Source of the DNA: Deroplatys truncata
Taxonomy: Eukaryota; Arthropoda; Insecta; Mantodea; Mantidae
Length of the DNA stretch: 64,000 bases
Assembly: GCA_030765065.1 (NCBI GenBank)
Contig: CM060975.1
Coordinates: 195,901,507-195,965,506, forward strand
Direction of reading: 5' to 3'
Under the pieces are notes generated by a model, which was not told the DNA's origin, did no database searches, and saw only the letters and a list, made by a program, of their open reading frames with translations. Shown one piece after another: positions 1-11,451 of the stretch; position 1 is the first letter of the stretch, and every line of letters starts with the position of its first letter. The translations under genes were made by a program, and so were the position numbers.

Positions 1-1084
1 TGGTTGTTTAATTGCCACATTGATAGAATGATTAACAATACACAGAAATTTGGAATTTTTATTTAGAAATTCTAAAGATCTTAATTTTTTTTTGTTGATT
101 TTATTGTATAATACTTGCGTTAGGTGTAAAGTCAAATATCTTTCACCAATTTGGAATCCATATTTTGAGATTCTTATAAATAAAATCGAAATAATTCAGA
201 AAAATGATCCAAGATACCAAGCAGAGCAGAATATAGTGATGATATGCACTACCAGGATCTTTTAGGTGAATTTAATATTGAAAGCTAAGTGTTAGAAGAG
301 CAGTTACTGATCAAATGTTACTTTATAAATTGGTTAACTATTTTATAGATAATCCATTCTTCTTAAAACAATTAAACTTTAATGTAAGGCATTTGAACCT
401 GTGATTATGGTTTCCTTATTTATGTCAGATTCCTAGATGTATATCATAAAATGTTATTTTATTAGAATCTGTTTAATATATAACAAAATATCACTGGAGG
501 TGTACTTGATTTTCCTCCCAACTACTTCATTTAAAAATATTGCTAAAAGAACTATCTTAATTAGATATGAGCATCACTTATTGCTTGGTTGCTTTGTTTG
601 TTTGTTTGACTGTCTGTTTTTATTTTGTATGTATGTGTTTTTTGTTTAAGGGTTTGTCTAACCCTTCTGTAATTGGGGTCATTGCTCTGTTGAAAGCATA
701 AATAAATAAACAAACAAATACATAGTGATGGGCACTATTGAATGCAGACTTCCAAGTACTGACTCACTGTTATGCAATATATTTAACTACTGGTTCCTTT
801 ACCCATTGGCAGCACTAATATAATTGGTAGTTATGCTTTATTGTGCTAAGAGTTTACAAATTTAATTGTCTACTGCACTTTGACCCTGGTCACTCATTCA
901 GTAGACAATCACTACAGTTTATTTACATTTTACAATTTCTTGTCAATAAATTATCTTGTTTTTTTTCAGTTTTTTCATGTGCCATTTCCACTCGTTTTTC
1001 ACTTTTCACTTATTGGTTACTTAACCATCACATATTCACTATAGTTTTCCATTCAAAGTAAGATGCGCTACCTCTTACTTTTCT
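1..1084. other. AT-rich stretch, no recognised feature
   Basis: Open frames here are short and of low complexity. I see no domain, splice-bounded exon or repeat boundary I can support. A run of AAACAAAT-type sequence near 700-720 is the only simple repeat. Confidence 0.5.
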
Positions 1085-1108
1085 CTTTCCACTGTCCAAA
1101 GCCATTTA

Positions 1109-1392
1109 TTTTTTTACTTTACACAAAAACTGTCCAATGCTTCTAGCGTCCTTGCATATCATTTCAATCATAAGTGTATTTCTATACCCCTTCAACCACT
1201 TCTTATTCAAAAATTCTTTTCTCCAATTTTCTGTTCCTTGGCACTTAAATACTATGTGTTCAATGTCTTCATTACCACCACATATCGGACATCAGTTGGT
1301 AGTAGGGAGCATTCTTTTCTCATTGGCTGGTAGAATGTAGCTGTGGTCATGTCTTCAAAGTTGTGTTGTTCTTAATGGTTGTGAACAACATG
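1109..1392 (-). pseudogene. C-terminal remnant of a non-LTR retrotransposon ORF2
   Basis: On the minus strand a frame reads HDHSYILPANEKRML, then a stop codon, then CPICGGNEDIEHIVFKC, and closes with KVKK and a stop at about 1109. The C-x2-C...ED-x-x-H...C spacing is the cysteine/histidine motif found after the reverse transcriptase or RNase H domain in many insect non-LTR elements (Jockey/I/L1-like). No RT domain is visible upstream, so this is a 5'-truncated dead copy, as is common for elements that copy themselves by target-primed reverse transcription. The clade cannot be fixed from this tail. The in-frame stop just before the first cysteine shows it is not functional. Confidence 0.7.
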
Positions 1393-1417
1393 TTTTCTAC
1401 TTAAGTAAAGGAACAGC

Positions 1418-1660
1418 ATGGAAGTTGAAAGTGGCAAACTTAACAAAACACCACCAAAGAAAAAGTTTCACTACATGTGTGTTATCCTCCTATCTAGGAA
1501 GAAAGTTTTGTTTTGGTTAGCATCTGTGAAAGGTAATAAGCATAAAGTGTACTGCTCATTATGCAGGAAAGACGTCAGTATGGTGCATGGAGGAAACAAC
1601 AATTGTTTGAAGCATGCATCAACTGCAGATAAAGGAATAATTACAATAATTAGAAGATAG
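1418..1660 (+). pseudogene. hAT-type transposase N-terminal zinc-finger fragment
   Basis: An 80-codon open frame contains FWLASVKGNKHKVYC, SLCRKD, then VHGGNN and LKHAST. The pattern W-x-x-x-V-K...A/V-x-C-x-x-C...HGG-x-N-x-x-x-H is the BED/TTF-like zinc finger at the N-terminus of hAT transposases and their domesticated relatives. It would bind transposon ends. The ATG at 1418 gives a basic leader (KTPPKKKFHY), also common in this family. The frame ends shortly after the finger and nothing downstream resembles the catalytic domain, so the fragment is truncated. A hAT dimerisation fragment lies at 7077-7310 on the opposite strand, and common origin is not shown. Confidence 0.6.
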
Positions 1661-1918
1661 GATGATACCACTATTTCTCGATATGCATACTGATTTTTGA
1701 GTACCAATGCTTGATACTCATTTTATAAAAAACTGTAAAGGGATAATTTGTTCACTGAATTGTGATCTTATTAGTAGTTTACTGTGTACAAATGCATGTA
1801 ATCAATTTTGTATAGTATGGTAATTCTGAAATGTTCCTGTTTGACATTCTCTAATTGCCAGCAATTTTTTTATATTGATAATGCCAGATGTTATATATCT
1901 CATATTGTTAGTCAAGGT

Positions 1919-1962
1919 CAACAACAACAATAATAATAATAATAATAAAAATAACAATAATT
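1919..1962. repeat. CAA/TAA microsatellite
   Basis: CAACAACAACAA runs directly into TAATAATAATAA with a few interruptions. Confidence 0.85.
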
Positions 1963-2814
1963 TCTTTGCTTCCCTTTTTATGCAACTATATTTTGTGCTA
2001 AAAACTTTATTTTAAAGGACTCTCTATCCATATTATGGAAATTAATCATATGATATACCTGTTAGCTCGTGACCCGAATTTGACTTGCGTAAACACAAAC
2101 TAACAGATGGGAGGAAGGAACAAATAGTTCCATATGCTATATTACCTCACATCTTAAGTTTGGATTTGTTTCTGCTGGATTCACAGAGTTTGGTCATTGG
2201 AGTAGGTAAATGTAATGACAGAGTGAGTCACCAAGCCAGGCTATTGCAGAAATATGATTTTGTGAGTTAGCTAAATCAGCTTCATTCACAACTTGGTTAA
2301 AATGCATGTTCACAAGTACCTCTACTTCTTTCCCCATTGTTTTACACATTTTCATTTAGAACAAATGAGTATGGAATGTTACATTGATTCAGCCACAGGA
2401 AATGCAGTCAAGATCTATCAAGAACTATAGTCCAGCAACTCTTTGGGGGATATGTGTGAGACAATAACATGAAATTTCAACTCCTTTCATTCCTTATCTA
2501 GCATGAAGCTAAATGCAAAAACTTTCAATAATGCAGCTTAAAAATTTAAAAGTATTGAAGGTATCAAAGTAATAGACATACTTCTATAGTATTGATAATA
2601 TTAAGTTTACCATCCCTAATTTCATGATAACCATATCAGCAGTATATATAATACATTATCAATATAATAAAATATGGTTGATAATGTTGTGTTCAGATGT
2701 TGGGAAAAATATTTTTGAAATCTTCCTTATTTTCAGTTCAAAAATCTGGAAATCCTAAACATAGTGTTATTCTGAATTACAGTGGTATTCTTACCCTAGA
2801 ATGTTAAGTGAAAG
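1963..2814. other. no recognised feature
   Basis: AT-rich sequence. The one 61-codon open frame near 2085 has no recognisable domain and is probably chance. Confidence 0.5.
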
Positions 2815-2928
2815 GCTGCTTCACAAGTAAAACATCTGTTCCAAGAAAAAAAACAAACACACACACACAATGCTGCTTCACAAGTAAAACATGTGTTGCA
2901 AGAGAAAAAAACAAACACATGCATGCAC
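2815..2928. repeat. 57-bp tandem duplication
   Basis: GCTGCTTCACAAGTAAAACA occurs at 2815 and again at 2872, each followed by a purine-rich tract and ACAAACAC. The two units are about 57 bp and differ by a few substitutions. The second unit grades into the CA microsatellite. Confidence 0.85.
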
Positions 2929-2929
2929 G

Positions 2930-2960
<31 letters not shown>

Positions 2961-2975
2961 CTCTCTCTCTCTCTA
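2927..2975. repeat. CA microsatellite followed by CT microsatellite
   Basis: A (CA)n run at about 2927-2955 is followed, after AAAAAT, by a (CT)n run at about 2960-2974. Confidence 0.9.
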
Positions 2976-3266
2976 CCAGCTATGATTTGTTTTCAACACA
3001 TTTGACTTGTGCTCATATTCAAAAGCTCAGATAACTTGTAAGTGTAAATTGGTGTAAGTGTTCTTGAATCATGTAGTAAGTGATATTGTGTGAAAGTAAC
3101 ATCCACAATAGGAAAATGTTTATTCAGGCAACGGTAACATAGCTCAGTGTAACTTATTTAATAATTTGTTTTACTGAACTTCAGTAAATAAATAAAAACT
3201 GTAGCTGTAAAGGGCAATGATAGTGTTATTTTAAAATCGCTATATTAACCAAGCCCACAAGAAGAG

Positions 3267-3380
3267 TTACCCTGATGCAATGTACAAACTGCAAACAGCA
3301 GCCAATAATGCCGTACATTCTGCAGCAACTCTTTGCCTTCTTTCTGGCAATGTTCCAAAGAGCTTTGCCTTTATTACCAT
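3267..3380 (-). other. short protein-like open frame, family unknown
   Basis: A 37-codon minus-strand frame from ATG at 3380 reads MVIKAKLFGTLPERRQ, then RVAAECTALLAAVCSLYIAS, then G and a stop. The alanine/leucine/cysteine-rich composition looks more like protein than the surrounding AT-rich DNA. A possible splice donor (GGGTAAC) overlaps its end. It could be an exon of a host gene or a transposon scrap. There is no good polypyrimidine tract upstream, so an exon call is weak. I do not recognise the family. Confidence 0.25.
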
Positions 3381-3990
3381 TATTTAATATAAACTCTTTG
3401 TTACTCATTTCTTTTTCCTCTGTAATCACTTTTTGAGCATATTATAATATTGTTTAACATAAGCTTTAAAGATGGGGTCTGTACTGGTTTTCTGAAGTTC
3501 ACAAAGAAAACCTTTTGTTTAATAATTCCTATTGTTAATTCAGCTCCTGGAATCTGAGTGCTTTAGGGATGAGCTATATTATTTAAGCAGAAAAGCAAAT
3601 CTGTAATAATACGTAATTGACCCTATGTCAAAACATTTCTGCAGAGTCCATAGAAAATCAACATTAAGATCTTTGCACATAGAATATATTTTTCATATGA
3701 GAGAGCAGACAGCTGCATGCCAAGTTTCTGTACTAAACTAGTGAATAATTACTGGGTTATATAAAATTGAATAAGAATGAATAAAACTACATTGGCTATT
3801 AACAATAAATTCAAAATATGTATTTTTCATATTAGTGTCTCAAAGATAAAACATTTTAATGAATACTATTAGTCATCTTTGGGAAGAAGGGGGGGGAGAT
3901 CCATGTTGTGATAAGGGAATTTTGTGAGAATCTTTGCCTTCAACCTTGAAATATCCTGAAAATAAATATGAAGTTTGATGTTACTGTATA

Positions 3991-5477
3991 TTTGTGGAGT
4001 TGGTTTCTTAACACTATGTCACACTTTAATTATAGAGGGACTATTTTCAGGAGCCATTGTTTTCATTTTAAACCTTGGAGGTCTGACTGCCATTGAAGGT
4101 TGTAGTTGATTGCAGCCTTCTCTTTGATGGCGGAACAATGAACTCTTTCGCTAAGGTGTCAACTGGCAGGATTTCAAAATTTATTAGCTGGCCTTTATGC
4201 TTGCATATTAAAATATTTTCCCATGTTGTGAGTTAGTCGTGGTCTGTTATGCTTTTAAGTAGTTTCAGATTTGGGTATAGATTATGATTTTCATTCCAAA
4301 AATGAAATGCTACTGCTAACTTGTTTTCTTGTTTTAATTTAATGTTTCGGAATTGTTTTTGGTTCTGACTTTAGACTTATTTTGGTTTGTCTCATGTCAA
4401 GTCAGCAGTGTTACTTCACTTTTGAAATGAAAATCATAACTAGACATTGGATTTGTATGCAAATTCATATTTAGTTTGCTTTTACTTGTGATATGACGTG
4501 AAGTTTTGCAATATGTTTCATGTTGTTCTGTGCTTGTATGTAAAGTTTTATGGTGCATATAATTACATGTTTCTAATGTTACTGCATATTTCATAGTTTT
4601 TTCATGTACTGAGTATATATACATATATTTTTTTAAGTTTTAATTAATATTTAAACACATTAGAGACAAAATAATGAAGTCCTTATTATGGAGAAGCCCA
4701 TATGGAGGTTCAGAGTAAACTTCTCCTTCAAAGTATGCAGGAAAATTAAGAGTAACTTGTGCAGTGTTTTAGAGAGAAATCCTGACAAAAATTTGTGTTC
4801 TTTGGATAAATATCTTCAAGATGAAAACATAGTGCTTCCTGAAGAATTTTCCTCAGATTATTAGGTGCTTCCAAATTTTTTCCAATTTAGATATCTTTCT
4901 CAGCATAGAAATTTGTGTTAACCAATAAATGTCAAACACACCTGAGTATTTGGAGAAAATAATCAGTGTATACTCTATATGAAATTACAATAATTGGAAT
5001 TCTTCTAAGGAAGAATGTGCATTGTAAGTCTGAAAATTATAAGGCTAAACTTAAAAATTTCAGAGCATAGGTACATGGTGCATATTTTCAAAATTATAGA
5101 GCATATTTAAAACATTTTGATAGGATAAATGCATGCATATTTTAGATATTTTAGTGCATATAAATCCAATGTCTAATCATAACCTGTACCCAAACCCAAA
5201 ACTACATAAAAGCATATCAGGCCACAATAAACTTACAACACAGGAGAACATTTTAATACAGAAGCACAAAGACCAGCTAATAAATTTTCAAATCCTGCTA
5301 ATTAACATCTTAGTGAAGAAGTTCACTGTTCCACTGCCAGAGAGTTAGGTTGCAATCAACTACAACTGGCAATGGCAGTCGGACCCCTGAGGTTGAAAAT
5401 GGAAGCAATGGCTCCTGAAACTAGTCCCTCAATAATTAAAGTGTAAGTGACTTAGTGTTAAAAAACGATTCCACAAA
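3991..5477. mobile_element. DNA transposon with ~300-bp inverted arms
   Basis: The sequence from 3991 (TTTGTGGAGTTGG) to about 4289 is the imperfect reverse complement of about 5175-5477. Shared landmarks include CAGGAGCCATTG, TGACTGCCATTG and TTGTAGTTGATTGCA. A further inverted block pairs about 4427-4470 with 5145-5185. The arms are far longer than those of typical Tc1 or hAT elements. The interior holds transposase-like remnants on the plus strand. I could not find a clear target-site duplication, so the outer ends are good to about 10 bp only. Superfamily is not assignable by eye. Confidence 0.8.
4690..5010 (+). pseudogene. decayed transposase C-terminus inside the long-TIR element
   Basis: The frame from 4690 reads ...LERNPDKNLCSLDKYL then DENIVLPEEFSSDY before a stop. 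Downstream, after frame changes, ISFSA-stop-KFVLTNK and PEYLEKIISVYS can be read. These pieces follow the order of a transposase C-terminus known from many insect elements: a residue-rich N-P-D-x-x-L segment, then a hAT-dimerisation-like FS-x-YK-x-x-L-x-x-x-R followed by E-x-L. At least two stops and one frameshift are present. The location between long inverted arms supports a transposase origin. The match is by pattern memory only and is approximate. Confidence 0.45.
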
Positions 5478-5588
5478 ATGTATAAAAGCATAATTTGAAT
5501 GTCACTGTTGATAAATTCCTCTGAAACATCAGTTAATGAAGTTCGATATTCCAACTTTATTTCTCATTTGACCCCCATCCTCCCCCTT

Positions 5589-5642
5589 AGTTTACACACA
5601 CCACGCACACGCACCCCCACACACCCACACCCACACACAGTT
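5589..5642. repeat. imperfect CA/CCA-rich simple repeat
   Basis: ACACACC, CACGCACACG and CCCCCACACACCC units follow one another. Confidence 0.8.
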
Positions 5643-6535
5643 GTGTTAATCAGAGCAGATGTAAAAATTAAAAAAAAAGAGTAAACTATATAAGAGAATT
5701 AATTAACATTAAAGAGTATGAGATTGATTGCTAATCACAAAATTTCATATTTTAAGTTGTATTTCATTTTATAGAATTTTAAACTCAGGTATTCTTTCAT
5801 TTATAGAAATATTATAAAGAGAGAAAATGTGTTTTTGCATCTGCATGTATGTGCATGATAATTTTGAAAACCATTCAACCAATTTTGATACATCTCTCAC
5901 AATTGAAAAGGCCTCTTCTTTCCAAACAACATAGCTGTAAGATATTTACCAAATTTTTAAAAATCTGATTTTCAGTGTGGTTTTAAAGTTCATGTCAACC
6001 AAATTCAATCTGTTTTGTTGAATATGAATATTTTAGGACATATTTGGTCATTTGTTGAACATGACAGATGTTTAGCATTTTCCAGCCCAAAGAGTTAAAA
6101 TCCTTAAAATTGTAGGTTGTGAGAGGAGTTATGTTTAAATTAATTAATTTAAATTAAATTAAATGTTTAAATTGTGTTTAAATCACCTCATTTCCCTCTA
6201 ATTTTATTAAACATTGTTATAAGGGAGAATTTTGGTGTAATTTTGGCAAAGCTCTTGGGTTTTAAAATCAGATAAATTTATGAGCTAGCCTAAAACTTTC
6301 AGGCACTTTTACTACAGGACTTTATAAATAACATAGGCTAACTTACAACTTTTAAATAGTATTTTCAGCCCTTACTATCTGAATCAAATATGGTACAAAT
6401 ACTGTAAAATAGGGAAACATTGGCTTCCAGGTGGAGCTTTGGATAGGATGGGGTAAAGCAAAACAGGCAATGCTGTTTCAGATCACAGTTCTCCTGCTTT
6501 TATAATAAATTTCAAGTGTTGCCATCAATTACTTT
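5643..6535. other. no recognised feature
   Basis: AT-rich sequence with TTTAAATTAA repeats near 6130-6170. There is no supportable gene or element boundary. Confidence 0.5.
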
Positions 6536-6539
6536 AACA

Positions 6540-6725
6540 GGGTGCTGGGATAGCTCAGCAGTTTTGTTCATGTCTCTCATGCTGAGGGTCTGTGGTTCAA
6601 TTCTTGGCTCTGAGGTGGCAATTTTAAGCCGGCCCTGACCAAGCTCTGACTAGCTCATGTGAAGTATCCCCAATGGGGTTACCATTATCTGGTAATCCAA
6701 AACCAGGACATTTTTCATTGTTAGT
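6540..6725 (+). mobile_element. tRNA-derived SINE (family D)
   Basis: The head GCTGGGATAGCTCAGCAGTT carries an A box and GTGGTTCAATTCTTGG about 35 bp later carries a B box, giving a tRNA-like internal pol III promoter. The sequence then continues into a non-tRNA body (GCCGGCCCTGACC, GTTACCATTATC). This is a SINE rather than a tRNA gene, because the acceptor stem is not formed. No second copy is present in the window, so the 3' end is approximate. Confidence 0.65.
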
Positions 6726-7076
6726 TTAATTGATTTAAGAAAATGAAATCTTGAGGAATAAGGAGTCCTAATGTAAGAGAAATGTGCATTTAATTAATAA
6801 TCCAGAGTTTTGAAAGGACTGCTGTATTCTATTTTAGCTTAAGTAAGCACATATTATAAAACATGCATTAAATTTATTCACTACAACTTAATGTACTCAG
6901 TATCAACATATAAGTTTTTTTATACCAATCATATTTCTCATAACAAAGGAAAGGAACTTGGTATCACAATAAGTTTATGAAACTCAAACTTATATTTTTC
7001 ATATTGTATTGTATTTGCAGCAATACATTAACTGGTTTTACTGTTAGCCTATTTCTTTCTTCTGTCTACTAAGCAC

Positions 7077-7310
7077 TCATGAGCGTAAAACTCTCTCTAT
7101 ATTGGTGTTATGACCAGGAATGGAGAAACAATATTCCACAATTTTTAGCAACTCCAAATACTGTTCACTAGAAATGCAATTATGAATGAAGACAATCCAT
7201 TTCTTATTTGACAACAAATCCTTAAGACTATCATTCTTGGCTCCCCCAAAAAGCATTACATTTGTTGAAGTTGAGTTCAAATGTAGTAAAAATCGTGGAC
7301 TTTTGTCTTT
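7077..7310 (-). pseudogene. hAT transposase C-terminal dimerisation fragment
   Basis: The minus-strand frame reads LLSNKKWIVFIHN, then SSEQYLELLKIVEYCFSIP, then GHNTNIERVL. The S-E-Q-x-x-E-L-L-K-I...IPGHN-x-N-x-ERV motif is the hallmark of the hAT C-terminal dimerisation region, where the second-to-last conserved block precedes the FS-x-M motif. Here the frame runs out at ERVLRS instead of ERVFSLM. Upstream on the minus strand VHDFY can be read, but no catalytic D, D or E is visible, so this is a small 3' remnant of an inactive copy. Confidence 0.75.
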
Positions 7311-8205
7311 TTGGACTGTACGTTTTCATTTACCTCAAAATTGTGGACAGTCCACGAAATCCATGCATATGGCAACCCTAATTCCCAAGGATCAATGTGG
7401 TTCAGAGTCCATGGTAAAAATGTAGGTCTTCTCCTTCCATCGCCATTTACCATTATCATTCCCTCATCAGAGATAGCAGACTCCACCCTCTGGGTGCCTC
7501 CAGCTAATAAATAGGGTCCATATTTGTTTGGTAGATCGAGGCTTACCCAGAGGTATCGACCATATGGGGAACATTGTAAACCAACCATATATCAATTACT
7601 TTAACATTCTAAATGGTAGCATGTAACCTGTGAATTATATTCTATTGTCTAGAATTGTTAAATTGTTAAAGCCTATCTTTTGCAGTGTATGTTACTCATT
7701 TTGTTTTTTGATTTGCAGAAGCTATAGAGACAAGGATTTGCAAAGATATGAAAGGTGGTATGTCACAAAATGTGCGTAAAAATGTAATATTAGCAGTGGA
7801 ACAATTTAAAATCATCTAAAAGCCTCTGTAGGAAAACTATTGGATCGTCACCAATGTTGATTAAATATGAAGAAATTAAAATGATCAATACTATGACAGA
7901 GATTGCTAAATGACACATTCTCAACAACTGATAGGAAGCAACGATACAAAAGTATCTGAATAAAAAGAGTATAAGCATTACTGATCTTTAAAATATGGCC
8001 AGAGTCTATTTTCTCTATTCTTTTCTAAAAAGGAAGAACACTGTGATGCAAACTATATAAAATATTAAAAGGTCTCAATCTTCTACTAGAAGGAAGGTCT
8101 CATTAGATCATTTTAACAGAATTGAAGGTAGTTTAATTCAGTAGAACTTTTCCTTGCATACAGCTTTGATGAAACAATCATATCTAACAATCCTAGTTCA
8201 AAAAA
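7311..8205. other. no recognised feature
   Basis: A 103-codon minus-strand frame at about 7277-7588 has unusual composition for this region, but no domain I recognise. The remainder is AT-rich. Confidence 0.45.
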
Positions 8206-9130
8206 TGAGATATGTTGCATTCATATGATTTTCTCTACTCACTCTTCTTACAAAAGTTTATTATTCTAGCTACTTCTTGTTAATCCAGATAAACTTTCAA
8301 TTCATATTTGCACATTTCTTTGTACAATATAGTAGGTAAATTGATAGTCAGATTTTTAAAGAGTGTATCACTACGTGATGGCTTTGAAATTCCTTACTCT
8401 ATGCATGACCACAAGAAAAAAATAATGACTTCCCATTTGAGAAATGATAGTAGCTTAAAATGCAAGCCAATAACAAGGAAAATGGTTAACTCTACAATAG
8501 AATTTGACATAAATTTGTGCTTTAACAAGATATACATTTCTTTGTATAGTAAGTTTTTGTCTCTTACAGTTTACGATTTATGTAAAAGTCATTCAGAAGG
8601 AAGAGGCCTTTAGAGGCTGTTCCCAGAGAACTCAAGATATGCATTTCCTTTGTCATGAAAATACCTTAAACATATTGTATTTTAAGTAAAATCTTTAGAG
8701 ACATTTTTGAGAAAATCAAAATTTTCCACGTAAAGGGTAGTTTGGGGTGGGGGAAATTTTCTTGAAAATTTTCATGTCACATCCTTGAAAGATGCTTAAC
8801 TTAAATACCATGTTTATTATTTGGTTTATATCATTTTCTCTTGTACCCCTATTATATAAGCTTTTTTTACTAATGACCATATTTTATTTGTGTCATGGGT
8901 TTTTGCCATTTCATTTAAATTTTGGCTTAATATTTGGTATTCATTTAATCAACTTTTGTTTTCGAATTATGCTGTTCACAGACATGCACATACAAAGAAC
9001 TTTTCTAAACATCCTTTTTTTGGATTCATGGAATCTCAGAACATGTATTTCTGGTGAAATCTTGGTATTGAATTTTTGGTTGGAATATGATACTTCCTCT
9101 ACTTGCTATAGGTAAGTAATAGAGGAAATA
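8206..9130 (+). mobile_element. family X copy 1 (Helentron-like, old)
   Basis: It begins after an A run with TGAGATATGTTGCATTCATA, a diverged form of the family start TCTGATGTGTTACACTCACA, followed by ATTTTCTCTACT. It ends CTTCCTCTACTTGCTATAGG...AGAGGAAATAAAA. Family landmarks GAAATCTTGGTATTGAATTT and TTTTTTTGGATTCA are present. The central microsatellite has shrunk to a few CA units. Confidence 0.85.
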
Positions 9131-9133
9131 AAA

Positions 9134-9967
9134 TCTAATGTGTTACATTCACATGACCTCTTCTACCCTCTATCGTTTATTAGTGGATATACAAATTATT
9201 TCTACAAAAGTTTATTTTCCTATTTACCTTATTTTAATTGAGATAAACCTTTCTGGAGATAGCTATATTACCATTTTGTTATAGATACAAAGGGAATAGT
9301 GATAATAAAATGTTTTAAAATTGGACGCTACATGCTGGCCTTAAAATTCCATACTCTTTCCACAACATCATGAAAAAAATTGAAAATCAACAGGACTTTA
9401 AAAGAATGGCTAGGTGCTGAACAATTTGAACCATTAGTAGCAGATATCTCAGAAAAGGCTGATGCCACAAAAGTTATTTGAAATTAATTGTGTATTTTAA
9501 AAAGATCTACATTTCCTGTGTAGTATGTTTTCATCTATCACTTAACATCTACAGTTATACAGAATTCCTTCCAAATGAAGAGAACTAAAAGGTTAGGAAA
9601 TTGAAGATATACATTTTATTTTTAATGTAAGTATCTTTAGTATGTGGTATTTTAATCAAAATCATTAGAGCCATTTTTTAGAAAATAAAAAATTTTGAAA
9701 AATTTTCTATATTCCATATAAAGTGTAGTTTGAGGTGTGTTACATCTTTGGACGGTACTAAACTTAAATACAAGTTTGGTGATTATCAAACTTTTGGTTT
9801 TTTGAGTTATACTGTTCATAGCCACATGCATGAACCTGTTTCTGAAAATGCCTTTTTGTGGATTCAGAGGGCCTCAATACATGTATTTCTGGTGAAATCT
9901 CGGTATTGAATTTTTGGGTGGAATGCAATACCTTCTCTACCTACTACGTATGTGGTAGAGAAAGTAA
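9134..9967 (+). mobile_element. family X copy 2, head-to-tail with copy 1
   Basis: TCTAATGTGTTACATTCACA starts three A residues after the end of copy 1. The copy ends CTACCTACTACGTATGTGGT then AGAGAAAGTAAAA. The juxtaposition places its 5' end in the A run at the 3' end of copy 1. Confidence 0.88.
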
Positions 9968-9999
9968 AAATGTGTTGGTTCCAAGGAGAATAAAGAAAG

Positions 10000-10240
10000 C
10001 AGAGAGGATTCATGAGCATTCCTAAATGGCTATTTCATTGATGGTATGCATCATGGCAGATGGAGAGTTACTGACACCTTTGGTGCTGTGCATGACACTA
10101 AACCTTGGACAGAAGGAGGTCTTCCAGCAGTCATGTATGATACTGTCAAGATTGGATGGTTTGAATCTAGAACATTTGAGATTCTTCTACTGCATGCCCA
10201 AGGAACAGATGTAAAGAAGCTTGTGGATGGAGATAACTAG
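10000..10240 (+). pseudogene. pogo/Tigger-like DDE transposase fragment
   Basis: Two overlapping frames at 10026-10240 give HDTKPWTEGGLPAVMYDT, then IGWFESRTFEI and VDGDN. PWTEGG...GWF...F-x-x-W/I...GDN is the region around the second catalytic aspartate of the DDE superfamily endonuclease in pogo/Tigger/jerky-type proteins. The GDN aspartate is present, but the frame stops immediately after it. Only about 70 codons remain, beside family X copy 2. Confidence 0.6.
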
Positions 10241-11451
10241 GCATCACTTTTTTCACCTCAGGTAATCAGGGTAAGCATATTAGTATATTATGCAACAAGA
10301 CTATAATCATAGCAATTAAGATGTGTGTTTATGAAATGAGCAGAAGTGAACTTCATAATTTTCATACAAGCATCTTAATTACTGTTATACACAAGTTCCA
10401 TATGATTATTTTGGTCAATCACACTATAGTTTCAAAACTTTGAGGTTTTACAGAAAGATCTTACCTTCTTAATTGTGTGCAATTAAACTAATGGAATGGC
10501 AGTACTGATAGCAGGACCTTGGCATGTTTGGAAGTAGTGCAACATATGGCAACACTGTTGAGCTCATGCCATATTTATTAATGTTTTGCAGTAAACATAA
10601 AAGCAACACATATTGAAGCACAGGAAATGAACTCAGTTTATTAGAATCTTAAAATTACAATTAACAGAGTTTATTTTATTTTAAATACAGATATTTCATA
10701 ATTTATCTGGGGAATGGTTCCCAGTGAACTGCTGCTTTGAAGGTATTAAAGGGTATGGGTGATAGGGGAGCAGCACACACCACTGAGTAAAATAATAATG
10801 AGTCACTGAAGTATTATGGATGCCATAACCGTTCAGTTATGTCACATGTACTCAGCATATTACAGTGTGGTTGACCTAAAATGTTAGTACTAAACCACGA
10901 TAAAGAAATTGTGATTACTGTTTTTGATGGACCTGTATATGATACAATGAAGTTTTAATATTAAACCTCCTAACAATATCTGCTATGAGTTAAATTATTT
11001 ATAATTTTCTTTTGTATCAAAAATACATATTTAGTTTCTGCTTAATTACCCAGAATAATATCCTGTATCCTATTCTCTATGGGAAATTAAAATAAGCTTA
11101 GTATACTAATTTAAGAGTATCAGTTGAACTAAATTTCAGCACTTCTTGAATGAATATTAAGTAGGGTTAAGCTTGGATGAGGTGTTTAACGTGATTCTTC
11201 CTATCCAAAAGCATGCCTACTTGAAGACCTAAAAATCTGATATCAATTATTTTTCTAATTACATTTCATCATTAGTTGCAATTTATTTTATAATACATTA
11301 ATGACTGATGAGGTATGAAGTTATACATTTTATTTTGTCTAGGTTTGCAGATAGTTTTTTCACTTTAAACTAGACTGACAAACAGTTCCGAATATAATAA
11401 AATTTAAGTTTTTGTAGCTTGTGACGGTTATATGTTTATTTGTTATTTATT
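10241..11451. other. no recognised feature
   Basis: AT-rich DNA left of the LTR retrotransposon. No gene, exon or repeat is supportable. Confidence 0.5.
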
